Shown here: positions 1 through 10,957 of the stretch, in pieces
Layout: the number at the start of each line of letters is the position of its first letter
Numbering within the stretch: the stretch's first letter is position 1
The notes under the pieces: generated by a model
Told to the model about the DNA's origin: nothing
The model's database searches: none
What the model saw: the letters and a program-made list of their open reading frames with translations, nothing else
Assembly (NCBI GenBank): GCA_013397435.1
Contig: VZRG01000362.1
Location: 196,808 to 260,807 of the forward strand
Direction of reading: 5' to 3'
DNA length: 64,000 bases
From: Erythrocercus mccallii
Taxonomy: Eukaryota; Chordata; Aves; Passeriformes; Dicruridae
Made by a program: the position numbers and the translations under genes

Positions 1-626
1 ATTTATGGCCATTATCTCTATGTTTAAAATCCCTTATTTTGGAAACAAAAAGAGGGGGAGCAGTGTCACCATCTGACACCTCTGTCAGTTCCTGCCCTTG
101 GCCTCACTCGACATAGATGTTCCTTTTCCATCAATTACTGACACGAAGGTTTTGTTGGTTGTTAAGGGATGCCTGTGGCCTCCCAAGGATGGCTGACAAG
201 CACCATAATTTAAAGAAGACCTTTTCCTTGCCCACATCCCTTCTGCTGCCTCCTCATGCTCAGGAGCTCTTGAGTCTGGTCTCCTTTTGAAACAGAGCTT
301 TGAACCAGAGAAATAGAGCTATGAAAGATCTATTGTACTAGGACTCAGGAGGGATGATTACAGATGATTGGCTTTAAGGAATTTACAGCATTGTGTGGCA
401 AAAGCTGAAAGGCCAAGAAATGCCTGTAATATATTGTAATTAGGAAATAGTTGGGTTCTAATTGTGATGGCGTAAATTACAACATCTGTATTGTCTCACC
501 CTTCACATGAGACTGAAAATGGACTAAAAGTTTTTAAAACACCTCTCAGTTGCCCCATCTCTGGGTCAGAGAAGGGCATAATCCAACACAGGATGGGCCA
601 GAGGTGCCGTGACGTTTTTCTCCCAG
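1..626 (+). other. CPXM2: CPXM2 intron, 3' part (upstream exon outside window)
   Basis: This stretch precedes the first recognisable CPXM2 exon in the window and is non-coding. It ends in a pyrimidine-rich tract (gtttttctcccag) that serves as the splice acceptor for the exon starting at 627. The open reading frames that overlap 491-628 read through the acceptor and are not supported by family similarity. No repeat element is recognised here. Confidence 0.7.
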
Positions 627-924
627 GTGGCGGTGGAGACACGGGCAATCATCGCCTGGATGGAGAAAATCCCTTTCGTGCTGGGCGGCAACTTGCAGGG
701 GGGAGAGCTGGTGGTGGCCTATCCCTACGACATGGTGAGGTCCATGTGGAAAACGCAGGACTACACGCCCACCCCGGACGACCCCGTGTTCCGCTGGCTG
801 GCGTATTCCTACGCCTCCACGCACCGCCTGATGACGGACGCCAGGAGGAGAGCCTGCCACACGGAGGACTTCCAGAAGGAGGATGGCACTGTCAACGGAG
901 CCTCCTGGCACACCGTGGCTGGAA
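627..924 (+). CDS. CPXM2: CPXM2 coding exon: C-terminal half of the M14 carboxypeptidase-like domain (first exon seen)
   Basis: The exon encodes 99 residues plus one base of a split Ser codon. It is read in frame from the acceptor ag at 625-626 to the donor gtaagt at 925-930. The protein contains the stretches AIIAWMEKIPFVLGGNLQGG, YPYDMVR, TPTPDD, WLAYSYASTHRLM and CHTEDFQKEDGTVNGASWHT. These match the metallocarboxypeptidase-like domain of the CPXM1/CPXM2/AEBP1 group, and they match human CPXM2 best as I recall it. Members are secreted proteins with an N-terminal discoidin (F5/8C) domain, an M14-type domain and a transthyretin-like domain. Only the last two are represented in this window. 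The gene is on the + strand and its 5' exons lie beyond base 1. CPXM1 or AEBP1 are less likely because the GPR26 neighbour is the known CPXM2 neighbour. Confidence 0.93.
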
Positions 925-1483
925 GTAAGTGGTAGAAGTGCTGCCTGAAGATTTGGCTTTGGTGTTTTCCACGTTCTGGACTGCGTTGGGATAGAGCTTG
1001 TGGAGACCCAGGGGTGTGCCGGGGAGGTGTGGTCTGACTGAGAAGCAGAATTGGTAGAATTTCACCCCTGGTAAGCCAGCCTTGAGAAACATTCATCTAA
1101 CTCAGGGCAAGCCTAGAGATCTCCTCCCAAGATCCTTTGGAGTTATTATGTTAATTAGTCCAAGTTCTTCTCCTCTCTTGGTTACTTGTGTTTCATTGTC
1201 TCTGGAATGATCCATCCTCAAGACTATATATTGTTACTTCTCTCTTGTTTCTGGTCTTTGGAGTTTGTCCCTACACTGTATTTGGCTTCTGGGCATTGTC
1301 CCTATTTTTACTTCTCAATAATTTTTTGGGGGGGGGGAGGGCACTCCATCATTCCTGCTCCTTTTTCTTACTTTGGGCCACATTCACCCTGAAGTGAGAA
1401 GACTCAAAGATTTGTTGCAGCCACCCTCACTGCATCAATAACTCTGAACTTCATATAAAGTGTTACCAAGTTCTTCTCACGAT

Positions 1484-1812
1484 GCAGTCAGACAAAACAA
1501 TCCTTTTCCAGCCCCAGAAACAAGGACACCGTTGCAGCTTCAGGCCCAAAAATGCAAACAGCAGTGAATTGCAAACTGGGAGGAAGGGACTTCATAACCC
1601 GAGGCTGTAATTGGACAATTAACCCAAATATGTAAATGGACCAAAATTTATTAAAGTATGAAAACTCCTGAGCCACTGTCCATCTTGGGTGTAGCCCTGA
1701 CCAAGCTCTTGTACTGCCCAAGGTGTATCCTTTGAAGGCCTTTTTAATAAATACCTGGTTTATTCCTTTAACACTGTCCAGCCTTTGTTCTAGGTAGCCT
1801 TTCAAGGCATCA
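1484..1812. mobile_element. LTR-like interspersed repeat (avian ERV-type, degenerate)
   Basis: The segment begins TGCAGTCAG and ends GGCATCA, with AATAAA on both strands (for example aataaatacctgg near 1748 on +). The text matches my memory of a common passerine LTR, including a tract 'ctgtaattggacaattaac' and a tract 'gtgtatcctttgaaggcc'. No clean target-site duplication flanks these ends, so the boundaries and orientation are uncertain. A related short piece lies at 8136-8184. No retroviral coding sequence is attached. Confidence 0.5.
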
Positions 1813-4800
1813 GAAACTCCAATTAATATTACCTTGTTAATTAGGGTAAAGCCATCACTGCCTGGTGTATGTTGCAACAGCAGTGGTGGTAAAATATGTA
1901 TTCTAAGAGGAATATTTCCAGATGTCATTACTGTCGTTAATACCTGGTGACTGTGCCTTTTACTACCAAGTTTTCCAAAAATGCATGTGCAGAATGTTAG
2001 CTTTAAGAACTCTGTGCAGGAAGAAACCAACCCAGTCCAAACCCCCACCAAGGTGACAAGACGAGAGCTGCTGCCAAGCACCACAACCAGTGTCAGAGCT
2101 GGAGCAGTGGCTTCAGGGAGAGATTCTGGTGGCTCTCAGATAAGGAAATCCTTATTTCAGCCTCCTGCTGACTGAACTCAGCCTCAGATCAGCCCCCAGT
2201 CACATTCACTTGGAGTTGTCATGAAATGCCATAAGAAGCTACTGTTTGCCTCCTACCCTCCTATTTCTAAAACACCTGGATGTCCTTACACTTAAATTTT
2301 GCATGGGCTCCACAGGCATTCCTGCTGCCAGGATAAATCACAGCCTGGATCAATCTCCACACACCCAAGCCTGTCACCCTGTTAAGGAGCACAGAGGGGA
2401 AGCCATGACCTGTGGTGTGGCCAAAACCTGGATTTCCAGGAAAGCCCAATTAGAAGCCCATTTTTAACAGCATCAGGCACGTTTGCCTCTCTGGATGTGC
2501 ACTTGGAGCAGGCTGGGAATCAGACACTCTGCTGATTCATCACAGTTCTGCTCAAAATCCTCGTGTTTTTCTAAGTGCATCAGTCAAACGACGTATTCCC
2601 TGAAATTAGGGAATGAGACAGGCATCTGCCACCAGTGGGCTGACGACAGGAGCAGCACTGATGGCAAACAGAGGCAGGCCAGTGTCTCTGAAACCCAGGT
2701 TTGGCTGAATCTGGCTCATGTTTGGGACTTGCAGGTATTTCCACTGCATAAACATTTTGGGATTTTGGACATGGTTTTTAGGGCTTTTATGTTGGCCCAT
2801 GTGGAGTTAGTGCTGGCCAGCCTTTAAAGGCTACAGTCGAGAATTAGATTTTCAAGTATTTTTTCAGGAGGTTAAAAAGTGTTGGGTGAATGTGGGGGGA
2901 AGCCTTGAACTCTTAGGTCTGACAGCACATTCCCGTGCATTTCTGCATATTCTAAAGCATACTCTGAGAGCTAACTTGACCCCTAATTATCTGATTTATG
3001 AATTTAATTTTCCTAAGTGCTACAAGAAACATCATTATGAATTGATCCAGAAAAGATGACATTGGTCTTGTCACTAACAACTGTCACGCTGTTAAGTAAA
3101 GATAGACAATATAGATGCTGAATATTACACTGATTTCTTAGGACCAATTACATTTTGGATTTGCTTCATCTGGTTTGTTTTATTTCTTGATGATGTTTTA
3201 ATTATGATTTATGTCTGTTACATTATGGTAAGACCTCCAACAAAGTGCTTGCAGAAGCTCTCCCACCCATCCTTTGGTGTAGGGTGGCATCTCCTCATTG
3301 TACCACGCTTGAAACTTCCCATCCCCTCTCTCCTCACCCATCTGCTCCCTTGCAGTGGTCCTGCACAGAAACTTCTCACTGCTCATGCCATGGGAAAATT
3401 CAGACGGGATTTTTCTAATTTCATTTCAGTCCCTAGAGAAGCATGTGCACCACAGATACTCAACACCTCCTCATGCCTTTAAAACCCAGCCATGATATTT
3501 CCTGCTCATTATTTTGACTGCAGCGAATGCAAGTTCTTCAGCAATATTACAAATAAAGTTTCTGCACTGAGTGAACTGCACAGAGGCAAAAAAAGAGATT
3601 GATTTAATTTTATTTCTTATGTTTTTGAGGCTGGATTTGCATGTTCAGGCAGTAGGAAAGAGTTGCTCTTGGCAACACAAAGCCATTTTCTTAAATACAT
3701 GTATTAAAACTGAGCAATTACTGTGTATGGCAAAACATTTCACAGCAGATTAATCAGGAGGTTATACAGTATGTGAGGGGAAAATAATTGTGACTGTTTC
3801 TCAAGTGGAGGGGAAGCACATTTATGTAGAGTAGCATATGTCACTGGCTGATGTTTAGGTTTTCCCCATCAACAAAAGTGAAAAGTTTAACATCTGTATT
3901 ATATAATCCTCCTGCTCTGCTTCCAGAAGGCACTGAGGGCTCATTAAATACTTGACTACTGCTCTGTGGTAATTGGGCAGGAACAGGGATTTTGGTTTAA
4001 CTCTCCTTGGTCAGAAGCATTCGGTGATTGCAACTCCTGCTAATCTTTGCCATTTAAAACATAACAAATAATGATCATTAACAAACACATTTTAAAATAT
4101 TTTCATATTAGAAATGCAGGTGGAACAAGAAATGAAGCTCACAGAATTTCTTCCTCTCGTGTTCATGTTCTGTATCTTGTTATCTGTGTGAGAGTGGAGA
4201 ACTAATAAGCAGGGAAAATAATGGTGAGAAGCCGGAGAGAAACCTGGAGAATGGAAATGTTGGAGCTCTGTATGTAAAGACAGTCCTCCTTAGGGCTCCA
4301 GACCTTTGCCCAGGTTACAGTGGTCTCTGTAATGCAGAGTTAAACTGCAGCTCCTCAGAGACTGGAGGCGCTGAGCTTGATTAGGAGACATTTCTGATGG
4401 GAATCCCCATTGCAGAGCAGCAGGGCAGCTCTCAGTCTTCTGCAACACCATGATAGGGAGAAAAGAGGCTTTTCATTCCTTACAAACTACAGACACCATA
4501 GGTAGCATAGAATAATTATTGCTACCTGGATTTTTCTGGCTTTTCTATCAATAACATTACTCAGGGAGGAGAGCAGCCTGAGGAACTGTTTGAACAACTG
4601 CTCTGATAAATCACTTTTACATAACAACCCCTGTGAGTGCATAGCTCTTTGCCCTGGCATTCAGGGTTCTGTCAATTGAGTAGAGACCTGCACCTCCCTG
4701 CCACCCAACACAGAAAATTCTATTTCTACCCAGGGCACTCACAAGGGAGAGCTGCTCTGTGGACAATGTCCAGGATTAGGGATGCTTAGTGCTTTCTTAA

Positions 4801-4865
4801 AAGCACAAATTTTTGTTGTAGAGAGAGACCTTTCTCCTGGTTGTGTCCTCATCTTCTCTATCAAC

Positions 4866-4982
4866 AGAATCCCAGAATGGTTTGGGTTGGAGGGGACCTC
4901 AAAGCCCATCGAATTCCACCCCTGCTTGGAGGAACTTTCCAAGCCCTGTCCAACCTGACCTTGAGCACTCTGGTGCTTTGTC
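4866..4982 (-). mobile_element. CR1 LINE 3'-end fragment
   Basis: Reading + strand, it starts agaatcccagaatggtttgg, the reverse complement of the usual CR1 3' end (ccaaaccattctatgattct). The diverged body continues with 'gtccaacctgaccttgagca'. It lies about 180 bases before the CPXM2 exon at 5159. Confidence 0.85.
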
Positions 4983-5158
4983 AGAGAACATCTGGCATTT
5001 CTAAAAACTTTCTGCCCTTCCGATTCTGCAGGCTAAGCCATCTGCATGAACACCCAACTTGCGTTCATAGAAGTTACATTAATTTGCATAGAAACTCAGA
5101 TCTGATCAAGAGATTAAAAAGGATATGAAGTTGTTGCTTTTTTCCCCAACACTGACAG

Positions 5159-5298
5159 GCATCAATGACTTCAGCTACCTGCACACGAACTGCTTTGAGC
5201 TCTCCATCTATGTTGGCTGTGACAAGTATCCCCACGAGAGCGAGCTGCCAGAGGAGTGGGAGAACAACCGCGAGTCCCTGATTGTTTTTATGGAGCAG
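5159..5298 (+). CDS. CPXM2: CPXM2 coding exon: end of M14-like domain, with Tyr at the catalytic Glu position
   Basis: This exon has 140 bases: it completes Ser, then encodes 46 residues and ends in phase 0 at CAG before donor gtattc (5299). Visible motifs are INDFSYLHTNCFELSIYVGC followed by DKYPHESELPEEWENN and RESLIVFMEQ. In active N/E-type carboxypeptidases the segment after the Cys-Phe-Glu reads with a catalytic Glu (Glu270 of carboxypeptidase A). Here that position is Tyr, codon TAT at 5209-5211. This is the known hallmark of the CPXM/AEBP1 group, which shows little or no peptidase activity. The Tyr in 'DFSY' probably corresponds to the conserved Tyr248 position. Identity with mammalian CPXM2 in this exon is very high. 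Confidence 0.95.
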
Positions 5299-5783
5299 GT
5301 ATTCACCGTGTGTGTGGCTCCTTTCAGACTGAGACATTAGGGCTCCTACTTCTTCCCTTGCGTGACTAATTACGTGGTCATTGGTGGTTTTGATAGGCAT
5401 ATCACTTCAGCCGGGCTGGTGTGACTTCAGGGAGTAAAATAATGAAGCTTCTGAAAATTTGATGTGGGTGCTGAGCTTGTGCTGGAAAGGGCTGCTAGAA
5501 AAAGACTCCAATATTGTGTCTGTTGCTTCCTCTGCTCTTTTTATCTGTATCTTGAATTGGATGCCTCAGGAATCCTAGCAAAATTCACAAGCTGATTCAC
5601 AAGTTAATGCCTGAAGGGCTGCTACAGGGTTAATAATGATATTCCACAATGTTGTGAGGCATAAAGTAGGAATATAAAAATATAATAATTCACTTATGGA
5701 ATTAATGATTCATTGTAAGATCCTAGGAATGTTGTTGTTCATTGCTCTGCAATATTTGCTTGCTGTTTTTATTCTCTTCACAG
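5299..5783 (+). other. CPXM2: CPXM2 intron (485 bp)
   Basis: A short phase-0 intron with donor gtattc, a slightly weak match to the consensus, and acceptor attctcttcacag ending at 5783. No repeat or exon is recognised inside. It separates the M14-like domain from the transthyretin-like domain almost exactly. Confidence 0.85.
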
Positions 5784-5883
5784 GTCCATCGTGGCATCAA
5801 AGGTATTGTGAAGGATGTGCATGGAAAGGGAATCCCAAATGCTGTTATTACAGTGGAAGGTGTTAACCATGACATTCGCACAG
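5784..5883 (+). CDS. CPXM2: CPXM2 coding exon: start of the transthyretin-like domain
   Basis: 100 bases encode VHRGIKGIVKDVHGKGIPNA followed by VITVEGVNHDIRT, plus one base of the next codon. This is the first half of the transthyretin-like (carboxypeptidase regulatory-like) beta-sandwich domain that follows the M14 domain in CPE, CPN, CPD and CPXM proteins. The GI(K)G...DVHGKGIPNA...VEG(V)NHD pattern is typical. Splice sites are cag at 5781-5783 and gtaata at 5884. Reading frame and phase (0 in, 1 out) agree with both neighbouring exons. Confidence 0.95.
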
Positions 5884-7728
5884 GTAATAAAAAAAACCCC
5901 AATAAAAATACAAAACATCAGTGCAAAAGAACAGATTTGTGGCTTAAAAACAAACCCACTAAACCATGCTCCTGAGTACCACATCCACATGTTTTTTGAA
6001 TGGTAATTTTATGTATTTTTATCTCTTTACTGGTGTTCTGTGTTCTTTATTTGCTGCCACTTCCATGTACTTTGCCAATGAGGTACAGAGTGACAGATTT
6101 GGACACATAAACTGATTTCAGGCTATGGAATATCACAGAGCTCTGTGACTTCCTAATCTTTAATGTTTGCCAAAAGTGGCGATCTGAGCCAGTAACGAAT
6201 CTTGGAATATCTAACTTAGTTTATGATTAATTTCAGTGCTACTGTGTCTCCATTGTAAAAGAAAGCATTGAATGACAGATAGTTCATTAGGCAATAATGA
6301 TTCTGCCTTAAATATTTCAAAATGGGACCACTGGGACATGACAGTGGGAACTAAAGTAATCAGCTGTTTTCTCTTGCCTTGGAAGCCTTGGCAGTGCTGA
6401 AAGTCTGCCATAAAGTGTGGGTTGTATTACTCTGTTAACAAAATTAATGTATTGCTCTGAGTTAATGCAATATGTGATTAATCTCCAGCTTTCTGTACTC
6501 TGGATTGTCATGTGGAAAAAAAAATAAAGTGCAATAAATGTGCAAGATCCCCAAATCCACCTTGTAACACTCAGGGAACCTTGCACCTATTTACATCTTG
6601 ACTTATAGCTGAGCCTCTATGGCTTAAGGCCATCTGCAGTTGTTAGTAAAAATAAAAGTACTTATTTCCTTCCCTTTAATTTGTCTTTTTAATGAGACGT
6701 TTAAGCTCACACTCTGGAATCACTGTGGAGATGGGAACATAAAAGTTCTATCTTGTTTCATATTATCCGGCTTACAATACACGTCTCATTAGTCCCTGAA
6801 ACTAGAGGATTTATGCCAGAGCCAAAAAGCTAAAATGACATGTATAACTCCAGAGAAAGAAGGCAAATTGTCAGCAGTCTTCTTTCATTTACACCTTTTA
6901 AAATGAAAAATGTGTCCATTTAAACCTCTGAGTTGCCTTGATGTAAAAATAGACCAAGCAGGAGAAGAATTATGGCCACTATCTCTATTCACATAAGTTT
7001 TGTTTCAAGTGAGCTGAGCTCTGCTGTTTCACTGATCCATTAACATGGTCAGCTGCCCCGTGGAGCCAGACAAAAGTTGCCTGTAAAAGCCCTCTAATAA
7101 CATTTAAAGGTTTGAGAAAATTCCTTTGCCTCTTCCTGTGCACTGAAATAAAAGCACATTGGTTTGGCTTTCTCCTGGATACAATGTCCCTGATGGAAGG
7201 AGAGGGACGCTGACATCCAGCTAACACCATTAATGGGCTGATTGGAGGCATTGGTTCCAAGAGCAAGAACTTCGTGGGAAATTATTCCATTTTCCCTCCA
7301 TGCAGATGTAGCTATTGATTAAGTCTGAGTGATTCCATGTTGTTACAGTCAGATATGGGCTGGACTCTATAAGGAAAACTGGCAAAAGAGTTCAGTTGGG
7401 TGAACAAATGCATCTTTTCCCCCCAGCACGGTGCCAAGGCAGCTTTGGGGTTGCTTCCTGTAATTTGGGAAATGACAAAAGTAGATATTGATGGAGAAAT
7501 GGGCAGTTTCTTCCTGGTGAAACTCTTCTGTGTCACAACCAGGACACAAATAAAGGCAGCTGTTTCTGTGTGGTTTTTGAACCAAAGTGTAATTAGTTTA
7601 ATTTCACAAAGTGTCCGGAGAAATTTTTAATTAATATTTTGTTAAGTTTGCTGTGATTTCAGTATATTTTATGTACCAAACCCCAAGGATTTTGAAGTAG
7701 CATTTAGTAATATTTATTACATTAAATA

Positions 7729-7745
7729 TATTATATATATATATC
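7729..7745. repeat. Short (TA)n microsatellite
   Basis: About eight TA dinucleotides in AT-rich intronic DNA of CPXM2. It is a simple repeat with no other signal. Confidence 0.8.
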
Positions 7746-8135
7746 AAATATTTATTTAATTCATCTAAACTAAGCATAATTCTGGTATCACAACTCTCCT
7801 GCCTCACTCCTGGCTGCCTGGTCCATACAGAAAAGTTGAGTTTAAGTTGTTACATGCTTTGGGTGTGCAGCACTGTGGCCAGGTTTCCTGGAGAGTCTTT
7901 TGTTGATAAAAAGAAATTAGAAAGATTTTTATAATGTATTTAAATCAGTGCAGTTTGAAACATCTAAATGTGAAAATTGCTTTTGCACTTTTACAATTAC
8001 TTAATTGTAACTAAGGTCTATCCTGTCAGGCCCAAAGGACATTTCTCTTAATTGCAGAATTTATGGAGTAATCTGACATATTAAATTCATAGCAATGCTA
8101 TCTTTGTCCTTTAATGCATTGTTATTTTATCTAAG

Positions 8136-8184
8136 CAGACATGGCAATCCTTTTCCAGCCCCAGTAGGTGGATAAGGATGCAGT
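8136..8184. mobile_element. Small fragment related to the LTR-like repeat at 1484
   Basis: Bases 8136-8164 match 1489-1517 with only three mismatches, including the 20-base identical core starting caatccttttccagcc. Beyond the core, both copies share aagga...tgcag with a small gap. This suggests a second, heavily truncated copy of the same LTR family in the same orientation in the next large intron. Confidence 0.45.
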
Positions 8185-8288
8185 CTGCCTCCAGCCTGCT
8201 CCCACTGGAACCTATTATTTCAGCAAACCTATTATTTACTAAATTTATCTGTGTTTTTAATTGTGTTTCTTTTTGCCATCTGTTCTGA

Positions 8289-8310
8289 TTTTTTTTTTTT
8301 TTTTTTTTTT
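8289..8310. repeat. Poly-T tract (22 bases)
   Basis: An uninterrupted run of T in the last CPXM2 intron. It could be an old retrocopy tail on the - strand, but nothing recognisable precedes it. Confidence 0.9.
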
Positions 8311-10015
8311 ACCTACTGTATTTAATCTGATTTTCACAAAAACCCCCAACCTTTTAGGCTGGTATTAAATTCTGGGCGCTGACAGCTGACAGCAATACTC
8401 CTGCCTGCTTGCTTCGAAATGGAAAGGAGGGAAAGTGCATCCTGCTGAAGGCTTAATTCCCAGCTTTGCCATAAATTCCCAGTGGGGTGTGAATGTGTAG
8501 GTTTATTCCTGGCCCTGTGTGGGGTTGTGATGAGCTGACTGCTAAATGTGTCAGAAGAATGTGGGTCAGGTTTGCAGTCCTGGGGCTAAAGCCAGGCTGG
8601 GAGCAGGGATGTGATCGCAGCCACCCACGGGGGGGATCCAGAGCCCTTTGCCTGCCCTGCGGTGCTGCCAGAGCATTTACAGCTGAAAATGAGCCCTTGG
8701 GGATAAATCCGAGGAGTTTGGGCGGATTTATGGGTTGGCCTTTTGTTCAGCTTCCAGCAGAGCCAGGAGTGAGGGAGAGCTGAATAAAGAGCCTCTCTTA
8801 GAGCCTTTCCTAAAAACGCCCAAGTCATGAGAAACAGAAAATTTGGACCTTGGTATCACCTCAGATGTGATCAAATTGACTTTAAAAAGCCCTGATGATG
8901 TTGGGATGTAAGAATGCACCTGATCAGGTACCGTTCTGGCACACTCAGAGGCTGCACTATCAGAGTAGAGTCAATATTGCTATTTATTAACACTTGCTGT
9001 TTGCAAACACATTTTTTTTTATTTTCCCAAACCCTAAATTAAAACGCTCTTTCTTTAAACAGAGGCTGACCAGTCTGATCCTTCCCCAAATATAATACTT
9101 ATATGCAAATCATCTTCAATTTTTGCTGCACTCTGCACTGCCAGCGAGTCGAGGCTGGTGTTAGTAAGGCTGTCAGGTCCCATCAGTGCTAAAAAACCCC
9201 AACCCCTCCTCATGCAGGAGATGTTCCGTTTCTATTTTTACATGGAATTGCATATTTGAATATGTACTTCGGTTCACAGGGAGTTTCTCCAGGACAGAGT
9301 GCAAAACTAATTTTAGGTAATAGTTTTTCCCATTTTACAATTCACAGCTAAGAATACTCGGTGGTTAAAATTGTATTTAAAAGAAGCCTAAAATGATTCT
9401 GATGCACATATGGGTACATAAAATGGGTAGTTTTGAGATCATTCATGGGGGAAAAGAAGAAACTAAAAACTCCTGATTCAATGAGGTGTTAAAATACCTT
9501 TTTTAGTTGATCACAGGAGCTTGGTTTGTACATTTACATTTAACCACGTGGTGTAAGTGTCCTGGTGAGTTTACTTTGTAGGAAAATCAGTGTAATAAAC
9601 CCCAATGTAAGGCTTTATAGAAGGGAATATTTACTTACGCCACAAAGTGAGTTGATGTTATATATTAACACGCTTTTCCTAATAAGTAGCACCAAAATCT
9701 GTGTCCTGGCAGTCTGGTCAGGGTTGTGTGATGTGGATATTTCACTGGGGCTCCTCTGGATCTCTCAGTTAGTTTGGGAAAGATCTTTTCTACTCCACGG
9801 GAATCACCAGATTTTGTCTCAGGCCCTTTCGCCAGCCTTTTTTCATCATCTGGAAAATAGGATTGAGGTGTGTTTTTCTCCAGGGTTGGCAGGATGGGGA
9901 GGGGTACCTGTGGTGGGGGCAGCCCCTTGGACAGACACCCTCCTGGTGTGAGGATGGAGAGTTCTACCTGTGCTGTGTTCTCACCCATGGCCAAGGACCT
10001 CTCCTGGGGATGATG

Positions 10016-10080
10016 CAGGGCTGGGAGTTGGGCTCAATGGGCCTTGGGGGTCCCTTCCAAACCAGCCTATCCCTTCTGTG
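10016..10080 (+). mobile_element. CR1 LINE 3'-end fragment (degenerate)
   Basis: The text 'gttgggctcaatgggccttg' followed by 'ggtcccttccaaaccagcc' matches the terminal part of CR1 elements (ggacttgatgatcttgaggtcccttccaaccc). It is followed immediately by a second, better-preserved CR1 copy. The upstream boundary is unclear. Confidence 0.6.
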
Positions 10081-10097
10081 TCCTCATTTAATGGACT

Positions 10098-10338
10098 CAG
10101 GTTGCCCCAGGAAAGGTTTAGATGCAATGTTAGGATAAATTTCTTCATGGAGAGGGTTTTCAAGAACTGGAGCAGGCTGCCCAGGGATGTGGTGGAGTCC
10201 CCATCTTTGGAAGTGTTCAGATAATCTGTGGGTATGGCACGTGAGGACATGGTTTAGCGGTGAACACACCAGTGATGGTTGATGGTTGGACTTAAGCATC
10301 ACAGAGATGTTTCCCCAACCTCAGCAATTCCATGACTT
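10098..10338 (+). mobile_element. CR1 LINE 3'-end fragment
   Basis: It contains the CR1 hallmarks 'ggataaatttcttcatggag', 'ggagcaggctgcccaggga', 'ggagtccccatctttggaag', 'gaggacatggtttag' and 'gatggttggactt', and ends 'caattccatgactt'. It is a 5'-truncated copy of about 240 bp in the last CPXM2 intron, same strand as the gene. Confidence 0.9.
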
Positions 10339-10428
10339 TACAAACACCACTCTCCTCAAGGAGAAAGGCCAAAATCCTGAAAACCATCTTTTTTTATTAT
10401 CAACACCTTAATGAAGGCGTGGGACCAC

Positions 10429-10905
10429 TGTCAGGCTAAAAACAATTTATTACTCAGATAAACATCAGCCTCAAAGGCAGTGAGATTTTAGAGGAGCAAG
10501 AAGTTGGCCACAGCTCAAAGTTGTCGCAAGTTTCTTCATTGCAAGGCAATATATAACATTCTAATCCAAAGGAAAGCTGCCACAGAATTCATTTTGTTTT
10601 TCTGAACTATCACCTTTGCTTAATTTTGCTGCACTGCGTATACTTCTATCCAATGGGCTACTACTACACGTACACACATATGCTTCTACTATAACATCTA
10701 AACTCTTAGCTTACTCCATACAATTACATTACTGCACGACAAAACCCTTCACTATCCTACCTAATACAGTTTCTTACTTACTTGAGGCATATTCTTACTT
10801 ACAGCTATAGAAAGGTAAGTTTATCATTTCTCTGCTTAACCTCTGCACGCTTTTATTTTTACCACAACCCAAGCTTCTTCCAAGGCTGCAAATCGAACCC
10901 TCCGG
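10429..10905 (-). mobile_element. LTR-like element next to the last CPXM2 exon (avian ERV-type)
   Basis: The block resembles a passerine ERV LTR lying on the - strand. There is a TATA-like atatat near 10547-10553, then AATAAA (tttatt on +, 10446-10451), and a start TGTCAGGC at 10429. The right edge is unresolved. Candidates run from about 10860 to 10940, and no target-site duplication was found. The middle is unusually rich in ctac/tact words. If the right edge is 10940 it would abut the polypyrimidine tract of the acceptor at 10957. No internal retroviral genes are present, so it would be a solo LTR. Confidence 0.5.
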
Positions 10906-10957
10906 CATCCGTGGAAGTTTGTATCATTCCATTTCCCCCACTTTTTTCCCCCACCAG

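Larger units (their letters stand above)
925..5158 (+). other. CPXM2: CPXM2 intron
   Basis: A 4.2-kb intron with donor gtaagt at 925 and acceptor actgacag ending at 5158; it interrupts a Ser codon (A|GC, phase 1). It contains a ten-G run near 1328, an LTR-like interspersed repeat at 1484-1812 and a CR1 fragment at 4866-4982. The rest appears unique and AT-rich with no supported exon. The longest reading frame (1488-2084, - strand) lies largely within the LTR-like repeat. Confidence 0.8.
5884..10957 (+). other. CPXM2: CPXM2 last intron
   Basis: A 5.1-kb phase-1 intron. It contains a TA-repeat (7729-7745), a small LTR-end fragment (8136-8184), a 22-T run (8289-8310), two CR1 3' ends (10016-10338) and an LTR-like element (about 10429-10905). 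Its last kilobase is therefore mostly repeat-derived. The acceptor is a strong polypyrimidine tract (cttttttcccccaccag). No additional exon is supported. Confidence 0.75.

Noticed and set aside
1488..2084. 198-codon - strand reading frame
   Set aside because: It mostly covers an LTR-like repeat; the translation has no recognisable retroviral or host domain.
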